From JBEVOS01 sp044226655 (lineage in GTDB: Bacteria; Pseudomonadota; Alphaproteobacteria; Caulobacterales; Aquidulcibacteraceae), in the NCBI GenBank assembly GCA_044226655.1, contig JBGAGO010000002.1, positions 62,001-126,000 on the forward strand: a stretch of 64,000 nt of DNA. The letters are read 5' to 3'. This document shows, one piece after another, positions 35,910-45,542 of this stretch. Position numbers and translations under genes: made by a program. Within the stretch, counting starts at the first letter, position 1. The number at the start of each line of letters is the position of its first letter. The notes under the pieces were generated by a model. The model was given only the letters and a program-made list of their open reading frames with translations, was not told the origin of the DNA and ran no database searches.

Positions 35910-38312
35910 TCAGTGCGGACGTGCGCCCTCGCGTTCGCCAGGAGCACGGCCCGTAGCCCGCGCTTCGGCTTCTTCATCCTCTTCGGTCCATTCAACCGGC
36001 GTCAGCTTGCGCGTGAGCGCTTCGGCCAACGCCTGATCGACGGTCGAGATCGGGATAATCTTGAGGCCCGATTTCACGTTCTCCGGCACGTCGGCCAGAT
36101 CCTTCTCGTTCTCATCGGGGATGAGCACGGTGTGGACCCCGCCGCGCAGCGCCGCCAACAGCTTCTCTTTGAGGCCGCCGATCGGCAGCACGCGGCCGCG
36201 CAAGGTGATCTCGCCGGTCATAGCGATGTCCTTGCGGATCGGCGCGCCGGTGAGCACGGAGACGATGGCGACCGCCATCGCGACGCCCGCGGACGGACCA
36301 TCCTTGGGCGTCGCGCCTTCCGGCACGTGCACGTGGATGTCGCGCGTGCGGAAGGTCGGCGGCTTCACGCCATATTGCAGCGCGCGCGAGCGCACGAAGG
36401 ACGACGCCGCGGAAATGGATTCCCGCATCACGTCTTTCAGATTGCCCGTCACCGTCATGGCGCCTTTGCCGGGCATCGAGACGGCTTCGATCGTCAGAAG
36501 ATCGCCCCCGACTTCCGTCCAGGCGAGCCCGGTGACGACGCCGATCTGATCTTCCTGATCGGTTTGGCCGAACCGGTACTTCCACACGCCCGCATAGTCG
36601 GGAAGGTTCTTCGCAGTGACGGCGATCTTCTTCGCCTTCTTCTGCTCGATCTCCCGCACCGCCTTGCGCGCCAGATTGCCGATTTCGCGCTCCAGCGAGC
36701 GCACGCCCGCTTCACGCGTGTAGCGCCGGATCAGATCACGCAGCGCGTCATCCGAAACGGAGAACTCGTCCGCTGACAGACCGTTCGCCTCGTATTGCTT
36801 GGCCAGCAAATGGCGCTTCGCAATTTCGAGCTTCTCATCCTCGGTGTAGCCGGGAATGCGGATGATCTCCATGCGGTCCAGCAAGGGCTGCGGCATGTTG
36901 AGGCTGTTGGCCGTCGTGATGAACAGCACGTCCGACAGATCGTAATCCACTTCGAGATAGTGGTCGTTGAACGTCGCGTTCTGTTCGGGATCGAGCACTT
37001 CGAGCAATGCCGCCGAAGGATCGCCGCGATAATCGGCGCCGAGCTTATCGATCTCGTCGAGCAGGAAGAGCGGGTTCGATGACTTCGCCTTCTTCATCGA
37101 CTGGATGATCCGGCCCGGCATCGAGCCGATATAGGTGCGCCGGTGGCCGCGGATTTCGGCCTCGTCGCGCACGCCGCCGAGCGACAAGCGCACGAAATCA
37201 CGGCCGGTCGCTTTCGCGATCGACTTGCCGAGCGAGGTCTTGCCGACGCCGGGCGGGCCGACGAGGCAGAGGATCGGGCCGCGCAGCTTGTTGGTGCGCG
37301 CCTGCACGGCGAGATATTCGAGGATGCGGTCTTTGACCTTGTCGAGCCCGTAGTGATCCTCGTCGAGGATCGTCTGCGCGGCGTCGATGTCCTTCTTGAC
37401 TTTCTTCTTCACGCCCCAGGGCAGGTCGAGCATCCATTGCAGATAGTTCCGCACGACGGTCGATTCCGCCGACATCGGGCTCATCTGCCGCAGCTTCTTG
37501 AGTTCGGCTTCCGCCTTGGCGCGCGCTTCCTTCGAGAATTTTGCAGCCTTGATGCGGGTTTCGAGCTCCGCGATGTCATCGCGGCCTTCGTCGCCATCGC
37601 CCAGCTCGCGCTGGATCGCCTTCATCTGTTCGTTGAGGTAATACTCGCGCTGCGTCTTCTCCATCTGCCGCTTCACGCGCGAGCGGATTTTCCGCTCCAC
37701 TTGCAGCATGCCGATTTCGCCGTCTATCAGCGACAGCACTTTCTCGAGCCGGCGCAGCACGTCCGCTTGTTCGAGCAATGCCTGCTTGTCGGCGATCTTG
37801 ATCGTGAGGTGCGCGGCGATCGTATCGGCAAGCCGCGCCGGCTCCGTGATCTGGCCGATGGCCTGATTCACCTCAGGCGGGGTCTTGCGGCCCAGCTTGA
37901 CGAATTGCTCCCATTGATCGGAGACGGCGCGCGCGGTGGCGCGCGCTTCCGCGCTCTCCACATTGGTCTCTTCGATCTCTTCGACGTCGGCTTCGAAATA
38001 GGCCGCGTTCGCGCGGAAATTGACGATGCGCGCGCGGTGCGCGCCTTCGACGAGAACGCGCACGGTGCCGTCCGGCAATTTCAGCAATTGCACGACCGAC
38101 GCCACGGTGCCGATGGTGTGAATGCGCTCAGGCGCAGGATCGTCCTCGGACGCCTCGATTTGCGCGGCGAGCAGAATTTGCTTGTCGCCCTTCATCACTT
38201 CTTCGAGCGCGCGCACGGACTTTTCGCGCCCTACGAAGAGCGGCGCGGCCATGCGCGGGAACACGACGATGTCCCGCAAGGGCAAAACGGGAAGAACTTT
38301 GGATTCGGCCAT
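35910..38312 (-). CDS. lon: ATP-dependent protease Lon
   Basis: 800 aa. The N-terminal substrate domain starts 'VLPVLPLRDIVVFPRM'. The AAA+ module has Walker A 'GPPGVGKTSLGKS' and Walker B 'LFLLDEIDKLG'. The C-terminal protease domain has catalytic Ser in 'PKDGPSAGVAMA' and Lys in 'IGGLKEKLLAA'. It degrades unfolded and regulatory proteins (in Caulobacter, CcrM and SciP). The ATG at 38312 follows AGGAGG at a good distance; an upstream in-frame start at 38420 has no such signal. Confidence 0.97.
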   Translation of the reverse strand: MAESKVLPVLPLRDIVVFPRMAAPLFVGREKSVRALEEVMKGDKQILLAAQIEASEDDPAPERIHTIGTVASVVQLLKLPDGTVRVLVEGAHRARIVNFRANAAYFEADVEEIEETNVESAEARATARAVSDQWEQFVKLGRKTPPEVNQAIGQITEPARLADTIAAHLTIKIADKQALLEQADVLRRLEKVLSLIDGEIGMLQVERKIRSRVKRQMEKTQREYYLNEQMKAIQRELGDGDEGRDDIAELETRIKAAKFSKEARAKAEAELKKLRQMSPMSAESTVVRNYLQWMLDLPWGVKKKVKKDIDAAQTILDEDHYGLDKVKDRILEYLAVQARTNKLRGPILCLVGPPGVGKTSLGKSIAKATGRDFVRLSLGGVRDEAEIRGHRRTYIGSMPGRIIQSMKKAKSSNPLFLLDEIDKLGADYRGDPSAALLEVLDPEQNATFNDHYLEVDYDLSDVLFITTANSLNMPQPLLDRMEIIRIPGYTEDEKLEIAKRHLLAKQYEANGLSADEFSVSDDALRDLIRRYTREAGVRSLEREIGNLARKAVREIEQKKAKKIAVTAKNLPDYAGVWKYRFGQTDQEDQIGVVTGLAWTEVGGDLLTIEAVSMPGKGAMTVTGNLKDVMRESISAASSFVRSRALQYGVKPPTFRTRDIHVHVPEGATPKDGPSAGVAMAVAIVSVLTGAPIRKDIAMTGEITLRGRVLPIGGLKEKLLAALRGGVHTVLIPDENEKDLADVPENVKSGLKIIPISTVDQALAEALTRKLTPVEWTEEDEEAEARATGRAPGEREGARPH

Positions 38313-38486
38313 AGGTTCGGCGCCTCCTGCCGGCCCGAATTCGGCGCCGGCTTGCCGGCGGCGCACGACATGCGCCGCCATAAGTCGATTGGATTTGGCC
38401 CTGTTCGCGCGCACCTTCAAGGGCAGGCCGCTGGCCTATCCCCTGCGTGCTAACCGCGTGAGCATTCAGGAAAAATTCAGCCGGGA

Positions 38487-39746
<1,260 letters not shown>

Positions 39747-39872
39747 CGGCCTTCCCTAACGGGGCGGAGGGGCCCGCGCCGCGACGGCAGCCCGTCGCTG
39801 AAGCGTTCACCCTGGTCCGCCATCCCTTTCAAAACTGTTCACCGCCCTTTTGGGGCGCCAGTAGGACATAGC

Positions 39873-39910
39873 AAGGACGGGGCCGCAAGCAGGCAAGCTG
39901 CGCCGTCCTT
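39873..39910 (-). other. Hairpin in the clpP-clpX intergenic region
   Basis: 8-bp arms AAGGACGG/CCGTCCTT (39873-39880 with 39903-39910) with further pairing potential inside. There is no T run after it on the minus strand, so it is more likely a processing or regulatory structure than an intrinsic terminator. The rest of the 192-base gap shows nothing I recognise. Confidence 0.4.
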
Positions 39911-39938
39911 CTCCTAAATGCCCTCAGATTGAGCCGAT

Positions 39939-40571
39939 TCAAGCGATCGGCGCGAGGCCCGTCTCGGGAACTTCTCGCTTCTCGTAAACCCGATCGACCA
40001 ACCCGAACGCCAACGCTTCCTCGGGTGTCATGAAATGATCCCGGTCGAGCGTTTTCTCGACGATTTCATAGGGTTGTCCGGTGTGTTTCGCGTAAATTTC
40101 GTTGAGGCGCCGCTTGGTGGCGATGATGTCCTCAGCGTGGCGCTGAATGTCGCTCGCCTGGCCGCGGAACCCGCCCGAGGGCTGGTGCACCATGACCCGC
40201 GCGTTCGGCAGGCACACGCGCATGCCCTTCTCGCCGGCGGCCAAAAGCAGGGCGCCCATGGACGCCGCTTGGCCGATGCAAACTGTGGATATCGGGTTTC
40301 GGATGTATTGCATCGTGTCGTAGATCGCGAGCCCCGAGGTCACGACCCCGCCCGGGCTGTTGATATACATATTGATCGTGCGCTTGGGGCTCTCGGCCTC
40401 AAGGTACAGCAGCTGGGACACCACCAGGCTGGCCAAGCCGTCCTCGACGGGCCCGGTCACGAAGATGATCCATTCCTTGAGCAGGCGCGAGAAGATGTCG
40501 AACGCGCGCTCCCCCCGGCTGGTCTGCTCGACCACCATCGGCACCAGGTTCATCGTCGTGGGAGTGGACAT
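39939..40571 (-). CDS. clpP: ATP-dependent Clp protease proteolytic subunit ClpP
   Basis: 210 aa. Catalytic triad visible: Ser about 104 in 'GQAASMGALLLAAG', His about 129 in 'NARVMVHQPSGGFRG' and Asp about 178 in 'TLDRDHFMTPEEAL'. The N-terminus 'MNLVPMVVEQTSRGERAFDI' is typical. Two heptamers form the barrel that ClpX feeds. It lies 82 bases after trigger factor on the same strand. Confidence 0.97.
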   Translation of the reverse strand: MSTPTTMNLVPMVVEQTSRGERAFDIFSRLLKEWIIFVTGPVEDGLASLVVSQLLYLEAESPKRTINMYINSPGGVVTSGLAIYDTMQYIRNPISTVCIGQAASMGALLLAAGEKGMRVCLPNARVMVHQPSGGFRGQASDIQRHAEDIIATKRRLNEIYAKHTGQPYEIVEKTLDRDHFMTPEEALAFGLVDRVYEKREVPETGLAPIA

Positions 40572-40653
40572 CGGCGCCTTTCAGGGAGCTTGAATCGGGG
40601 GCCTCATATTTGCGCTCCAGGCCGGCCCCGCAAGCCCCGCCCTTCCCGGCGCG

Positions 40654-41997
40654 TCAGGCGGCGGCCGCATCATCCTCCTTGAAGAGCTCGTCGCGGCTGA
40701 CCTTTTCATTGGTCACCTTGGCCAGCTCCAGGATGAAATCGACCACCTTTTCCTCGTAGAGCGGCGCCCGGATTTGGGCCAGCAATTGCGGGTTCTTGGC
40801 GTAGAGATCGAACACGCGCTGCTGTTCGGCCGGCGGGAAGGACCGCGCCTGCTGCGCGATCGCGCGCGTCACTTCGGATTCCGGCAGCTCCACCTTGTTG
40901 CGCTGGCCGATTTCCGCAAGCAGCAGGCCCAGGCGCACGCGCCGCTCGGCGATCTTGCGATATTCCTCGCGCAATTGCTCATCGCTCTTGCCAACATCGT
41001 CGGGATCGAGGCGGCCGGCTTCCTTGTCCTGCGTGATCTGCTGCCAGATCTGATTGAACTCGGTTTCGACCATGCCGGGCGGCAGCGGGAAATCGTGCTT
41101 GGCGTCGAGCGCGTCGAACAGCGCGCGCTTGGCCTTGGCGCGCGATTGGCGCGCGTGGTCGGATTCGATGCGCTCGCGCAGCGCCTGCTTGAGCCCCTGC
41201 AGATCGTCGAAGCCCAATTGCTTGGCGAATTCGTCGTTCGGTTCGGATTCCTTCGGCGCCTTCACCGCGCTGACCGTGGTGTCGAACGTGGCTTCCTTGC
41301 CGGCGAGCGTCTCCACCGGATAGGCCTCGGGGAACGTGACCGCGAACGTCCGATCCTCGCCTGCCTTCACGCCGATCAGCGCTTCTTCGAAGCCCGGAAT
41401 GAATTGCTTGGAGCCGATCAGCAGCGTCGCGCCTTCCGCCGCGCCGCCGTCGAACGGCACGCCGTCCAGCTTGCCGACGAAATCGAGCACGACCTGATCG
41501 CCCTCCGCGGCCGGACCATCCTTGTCCTCGAAGGTTTGGTTAGCCTTGGCGATGCCCGTGAGCATTTCATCGACTTGCGCATCGGACACGTCCGCGATCG
41601 GGCGCTTCACCTCGATCGTCGACAAATCGACCGGCTCGAAATCGGGCATCACATCGATCTTGAGATCGAAGGCCAGATCGGCGCTGCCGTCCTGCACCTC
41701 TTTCAGATCGCTCTTGAGATCGAGCCGCGGCTCCGACGCGGGCCGGACCTTGGCCTGTTCGAGCGATTGCTGCGTCGATCGCTGCACCGCCTCGTTGATG
41801 AGGTCCTGCATGAGGCCCGGGCCGTACACTTTGCGAATATGGCTCGCCGGCACTTTGCCCGGACGGAATCCATTGATGCGCACGCGCGGGCGCACCTCTT
41901 CGATCTTGGCGGCGAGTTGAGCGGCGAGGTCGGCCCGCGGCACGACAACGCTGTAGGTCCGCGACAGACCCTCAGCCTGGGTCTCCGTCACTTGCAT
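40654..41997 (-). CDS. tig: Trigger factor
   Basis: About 447 aa. Ribosome-bound chaperone. The N-terminal ribosome-binding domain contains 'RINGFRPGKVPASHIRKVYG' (FRxGKxP signature), a middle PPIase FKBP-like domain contains 'GDQVVLDFVGKLDGVPFDGG', and the C-terminal helical arms end in 'DELFKEDDAAAA'. I chose the ATG at 41997 ('MQVTETQAEGLSRTY') over the upstream start at 42036. tig-clpP-clpX-lon form one quality-control block. Confidence 0.96.
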   Translation of the reverse strand: MQVTETQAEGLSRTYSVVVPRADLAAQLAAKIEEVRPRVRINGFRPGKVPASHIRKVYGPGLMQDLINEAVQRSTQQSLEQAKVRPASEPRLDLKSDLKEVQDGSADLAFDLKIDVMPDFEPVDLSTIEVKRPIADVSDAQVDEMLTGIAKANQTFEDKDGPAAEGDQVVLDFVGKLDGVPFDGGAAEGATLLIGSKQFIPGFEEALIGVKAGEDRTFAVTFPEAYPVETLAGKEATFDTTVSAVKAPKESEPNDEFAKQLGFDDLQGLKQALRERIESDHARQSRAKAKRALFDALDAKHDFPLPPGMVETEFNQIWQQITQDKEAGRLDPDDVGKSDEQLREEYRKIAERRVRLGLLLAEIGQRNKVELPESEVTRAIAQQARSFPPAEQQRVFDLYAKNPQLLAQIRAPLYEEKVVDFILELAKVTNEKVSRDELFKEDDAAAA

Positions 41998-42119
41998 GAT
42001 TTTGGTCCTGGAACGCATGGCTGCTCGGCGCTGCAAGAACGACGCCGGGCGAAGGGAAGGCCGGGCTTATGGCACGCCCGCCGCGCGAAAGTCCAGAAAG
42101 GCTCCACTGGCCCGAAATC

Positions 42120-42204
42120 TGGTGCGGACGGCGGGAGTCGAACCCGCACGCCGTGAGGCGCTGGAACCTAAATCCAGTGCGTCTGCCAGTTCCGCCACGT
42201 CCGC
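42120..42204 (-). tRNA. tRNA-Leu(UAG)
   Basis: 85 bases with encoded CCA. On the minus strand the acceptor is GCGGACG/CGTCCGC with discriminator A. Anticodon stem CTGGA/TCCAG encloses TTTAGGT with anticodon TAG. It has a class II variable arm and T-loop 'GGTTCGACTCC'. Confidence 0.95.
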
Positions 42205-42353
42205 GCGCCGCCCCCTTAGGCCGCCTGCCCAGCCAGCGCCAGAGCCCGCCCTTAGCGGCGCCTTAACCCCCGCCCCTTAGCGATCGCCACAACCAGAGCT
42301 TGCGCTCCACGTGCAATACTCGCAAATACTACTTTTAGTTGTGGGGGCGAGTT

Positions 42354-42761
42354 ATGCTGATCGCTTTGACCGTCGTCGCCGTCGTTTTGCTCTCGGAGCC
42401 GCGCGTGGTTGACGGCGACACGCTCCATGACGGCCGCCGCGAGACCTACCGGGTCGAGAATCTAGACGCGCCGGAAATGGGCCGCCGCGCGCGATGCCCG
42501 TCAGAGCGCGCCCTGGCCCAGGCCGCGCATGATGAGGTGGTTCGGCTCGTAACGGGCGCGCGCCGCGTCGAGGCCGTCGAATCCGGCCGGCGCGACCGCT
42601 ACGACCGCAATCTGGCCCGCATCGAAATCGACGGCCGCGATTTGGGCGAGACGCTCATCGCGCGTGGCCTCGCCCGCCCCTGGCGCGGACGAAGCTCGGA
42701 TTTCTGCGATGGTCAGCCTATTGCCACCCCGTCGCCGAGGCCTCGAACGCGCGATCGTTGA
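42354..42761 (+). CDS. Thermonuclease (SNase-like) family protein
   Basis: About 135 aa. Staphylococcal nuclease fold: 'VVDGDTLHDG', 'YRVENLDAPEMG' (catalytic Arg/Glu region), 'RYDRNLARIEIDGRDLGETL' (second catalytic Arg) and 'LIARGLARPW'. A single N-terminal hydrophobic stretch (about 1-17) may be a signal anchor. I chose the ATG at 42354 rather than a TTG at 42339. The last 44 bases overlap the convergent membrane-protein gene. A secreted or membrane-tethered nuclease is likely. Confidence 0.85.
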   Translation: MLIALTVVAVVLLSEPRVVDGDTLHDGRRETYRVENLDAPEMGRRARCPSERALAQAAHDEVVRLVTGARRVEAVESGRRDRYDRNLARIEIDGRDLGETLIARGLARPWRGRSSDFCDGQPIATPSPRPRTRDR

Positions 42762-43383
42762 GCGGCCGGGCCACCAGCCCCGATTGGGTGATGCGCACCT
42801 CGTAGCGCGCGCCATCGGCCATCGGCATGTAAGCGCCCGATCCGTAGAGCGTATCGACCACGGGCGCGTATTGGCTGAATTGGCGCGCCAAAGGCCACAG
42901 ATCGATCCCCGTCGAGCGCGTGGGCAGGATTTGATAAGCGCTGCGCTCGGCGTTCAATTCGTCTTCAACCGTCTCGTAGCGTCCCGAAAGGCGATCGAGC
43001 CGGTATTGTGAATCGAGACCCAGCACATTCGCCCAGGGCTTCCATTTGAGCACGCGCGCTTCGATGCGCCATTGATCGCCGTGGAGACGGTAATCCTGCT
43101 GCGTGCCGTCCGGCTGCTTGAGCGTTGCGGTGAAATCTTGGGGCCCATTGCGGGCCAGCGTGATCTCAGCGACCGGCCGCTCAAACGTAAGGCGATGATA
43201 GGTTTGAATGTTCAGGCCCAGGAGCCCGATGAGGCCGCCGACGGCCAGAACGACCCCGCCGCCGAATATGCCGCGCCCGCCCTTGAAGGGCCGCCCGCGG
43301 AAAATCCAGCCGAGGCCGGATAGAAGAACAGCGAGGCCGAATACGGCGACCACGCCGGGGAGAATCCACCACCACCAGACCAT
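42718..43383 (-). CDS. Conserved membrane protein of unknown function
   Basis: 221 aa. Two N-terminal transmembrane helices (about 2-27 'WWWWILPGVVAVFGLAVLL' and 40-60 'IFGGGVVLAVGGLIGLLG'), then a 160-residue soluble domain, probably extracytoplasmic: 'AEITLARNGPQDFTATLKQP', 'DYRLHGDQWRIEARVLKWK' and 'PLARQFSQYAPVVDTLYGSG'. I do not recognise a characterised family; Caulobacterales genomes carry similar uncharacterised proteins. The 3' end overlaps the convergent nuclease gene by 44 bases. Confidence 0.75.
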   Translation of the reverse strand: MVWWWWILPGVVAVFGLAVLLSGLGWIFRGRPFKGGRGIFGGGVVLAVGGLIGLLGLNIQTYHRLTFERPVAEITLARNGPQDFTATLKQPDGTQQDYRLHGDQWRIEARVLKWKPWANVLGLDSQYRLDRLSGRYETVEDELNAERSAYQILPTRSTGIDLWPLARQFSQYAPVVDTLYGSGAYMPMADGARYEVRITQSGLVARPLNDRAFEASATGWQ

Positions 43384-43468
43384 TTAACCCTCCGCACACC
43401 CGGCTTTGTGGAGCGCCCCCGCGCTGCGAAAGCCTGCTTAACCGAAAACCTACGCGCCTGCGAGCCGT

Positions 43469-44935
43469 CTAACGCCGCCGCAACGCGACCGGCGCCAGTT
43501 CATTGAGCAGGTCGGGCAGCGCCTCAGCCAAATCCTCCGCGATCAGCCCAGGTCCAAGGCGCTGGCCCAGGCGAGCGTGGAGCCAAGCGCCCGCGCAGGC
43601 GGCCTCCCAGCTCGCCATCCCCTGGGCCAGCAGACCCCCGATGACGCCCGCCAGCGTGTCCCCAGACCCCGCCGTGGCCAGGAACGGCGCATCGATCGCC
43701 GTCACGGCGGCGCGGCCATCCGGGGCGGCGATGACGGTGTCGGGTCCCTTGAGCAGCACCACCGCCCCAGCGCGCCGCGCCGCCGCGCGGGCGGCATGAA
43801 GGCGCGTGGGCGATGCGGCCAGCAGGTCCGGAAACAGGCGGCTGAACTCGCCCGGGTGCGGCGTCAGCACGTCGCGGTCGCGCAGCAGCGCGAACAGCGC
43901 GGGCGGGTCGTCCTGAAACACCGTCAGCGCATCCGCGTCGAGCACCAGGGAGCCGCTCAGCCCGAGCAGCGCACACACGGCCTCGCGTGTCTGCGGCGTC
44001 ACGCCGGCCGCAGGGCCGATGACGATGGATTTCGCCGAAGCCGCCGCCTCCGCCCGCGCCGCCACATCGTCGACCTTGCGCACCATCACCGCCGTCGAAT
44101 GCATGGCGTTGACCAGCACGGCGCCCGGCGGCGACAGCAGCGTCACGAGCCCTGCCCCGCTGCGCAGCGCCGCGCGCGCTGCAAGGCGCGCTGCGCCGGT
44201 GGAGGAGGCGCCGCCGCTCACCACCATGCAATGACCGCGCGCATGTTTGTGCGCATCGATGGCGGGCCACGGCAAAGTCCAAAGCTCTGGCGTGTTCTCA
44301 AATGCCGTGATGCCGCGTTCGGCGACCGCCTGCACCGGTGCGCCGATATCAGCGACGACGATCTCGCCGCAGCGCGTGCGGCTCGGCGTCAGAACATGGG
44401 CGAGCTTCTTGCGTACGAACGTCACGGTGAGCGCTGCGCTGAAGACATCGCCTACAATGTGTCCGCTGTCTCCGTTGACGCCGCTCGGCACATCGACCGC
44501 GACGACGCGCGCCGGCGACAGCGCGCGCGCAAGCCGCGCCGCCTCGCCTTCCAACGGCCGCGACAGGCCCGCGCCGTAGAAGGCGTCGACAAACAGCTCC
44601 GCCATCGGATTGGCTTCGCTGACGCTGAACACGTCGCCGGAAAATTGGCTCGCCGCTTGGGCCGCGTCCCCTTTGAGCGCGGCGCGGTCGACCAGCGTTT
44701 CGACCCATATCGGCCAGCCGCGCTCCCGCAAATGGCGCGCTGCGACCCATCCATCGCCGCCATTGTTTCCCGGCCCGCACAGCACGGCTGTCGGCCTCGG
44801 CTCCATGCGCGCGCAGATCGCATCCGCCACCGCGCGCCCCGCGTTCTCCATTAGCGTGCGTGTCGCGACGCCCAATTCGGCACTGCGCGCATCTATGGCG
44901 CGCATGTCCTCGATCGTGATGAGTTCGTGCGTCAC
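43469..44935 (-). CDS. nnr: Bifunctional NAD(P)H-hydrate epimerase / ADP-dependent dehydratase
   Basis: 488 aa. The N-terminal YjeF_N epimerase (about 1-210) has 'CGPGNNGGDGWVAARHLRER' and 'FVDAFYGAGLSRPLEG'. The C-terminal carbohydrate-kinase-like dehydratase (about 220-480) has 'RSGAGLVTLLSP', 'VLTPHPGEFSRL' and 'ATAGSGDTLAGVIGGLLAQG'. It repairs hydrated NAD(P)H. The GTG start overlaps the upstream phosphatase stop as GTGA. In related genomes this gene sits beside glnB; here two genes intervene. Confidence 0.94.
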   Translation of the reverse strand: MTHELITIEDMRAIDARSAELGVATRTLMENAGRAVADAICARMEPRPTAVLCGPGNNGGDGWVAARHLRERGWPIWVETLVDRAALKGDAAQAASQFSGDVFSVSEANPMAELFVDAFYGAGLSRPLEGEAARLARALSPARVVAVDVPSGVNGDSGHIVGDVFSAALTVTFVRKKLAHVLTPSRTRCGEIVVADIGAPVQAVAERGITAFENTPELWTLPWPAIDAHKHARGHCMVVSGGASSTGAARLAARAALRSGAGLVTLLSPPGAVLVNAMHSTAVMVRKVDDVAARAEAAASAKSIVIGPAAGVTPQTREAVCALLGLSGSLVLDADALTVFQDDPPALFALLRDRDVLTPHPGEFSRLFPDLLAASPTRLHAARAAARRAGAVVLLKGPDTVIAAPDGRAAVTAIDAPFLATAGSGDTLAGVIGGLLAQGMASWEAACAGAWLHARLGQRLGPGLIAEDLAEALPDLLNELAPVALRRR

Positions 44936-45477
44936 AGCACCGGCACGGCGGCGTTCTCATCGCCCTGCGCGACCAGCCTCAGCACGGCGCCATCGCTGTC
45001 GAACACGCTGATAGAGCAATTGGCCGGGCGAAAGATCGTAACTGCGTCATTGGCTGTCGCAGCGCCCAGCGCCACGTTGATCGCAACGAAGTGCGTGAAG
45101 ACCGCTGTGTCTTCCTTGAGGCTGAGGAGCGCGGCGACCATCTGTGCGCGCCAGGCGGCATGCCCGGGCAGCGCCGCCCAGCCGCCCTGCATCGCTTGGC
45201 GCAGCCAGAGCTGACGATTGTCGGTGTTTGGTGGCGTGGGGATTTCTGTGACGCCCGGCTCGACGCGGGCGGCCAACCCGCTCTCCATTTCGAAGGCGGC
45301 CGCGGTTTCGCGGCAGCGCTGCAGCGGCGAGGTGATCGCGGCCGTCGGCTTTAAGACGCCAAGCTTCATCGCCGCATCGGCGGCTTGCTTCAGACCAAGC
45401 GCCGACAGCCCGGGATCGTCGTGATCGCCCCAGGCCGCCGCCGCTTCCCCGTGACGCACCAAATAAAGCCGCGGCAT
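44932..45477 (-). CDS. SixA-like histidine phosphatase
   Basis: About 181 aa. The RHG motif 'LYLVRHGEAAAAWGDHDDPG' holds the phospho-accepting His; 'SPLQRCRETAAAF' and 'VFTHFVAINVALGAA' supply the second Arg and His. It is similar to SixA, which dephosphorylates phospho-histidine proteins, but the substrate here is unknown. I chose the ATG at 45477 because GGAGG lies just upstream. It overlaps the NAD(P)HX gene by 4 bases. Confidence 0.85.
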   Translation of the reverse strand: MPRLYLVRHGEAAAAWGDHDDPGLSALGLKQAADAAMKLGVLKPTAAITSPLQRCRETAAAFEMESGLAARVEPGVTEIPTPPNTDNRQLWLRQAMQGGWAALPGHAAWRAQMVAALLSLKEDTAVFTHFVAINVALGAATANDAVTIFRPANCSISVFDSDGAVLRLVAQGDENAAVPVL

Positions 45478-45542
45478 TCGCGCCTCCACGCCCGCGCCTC
45501 AACGGCCGCGAGCCATCCAAACATCAATGAACCACCGAGACT

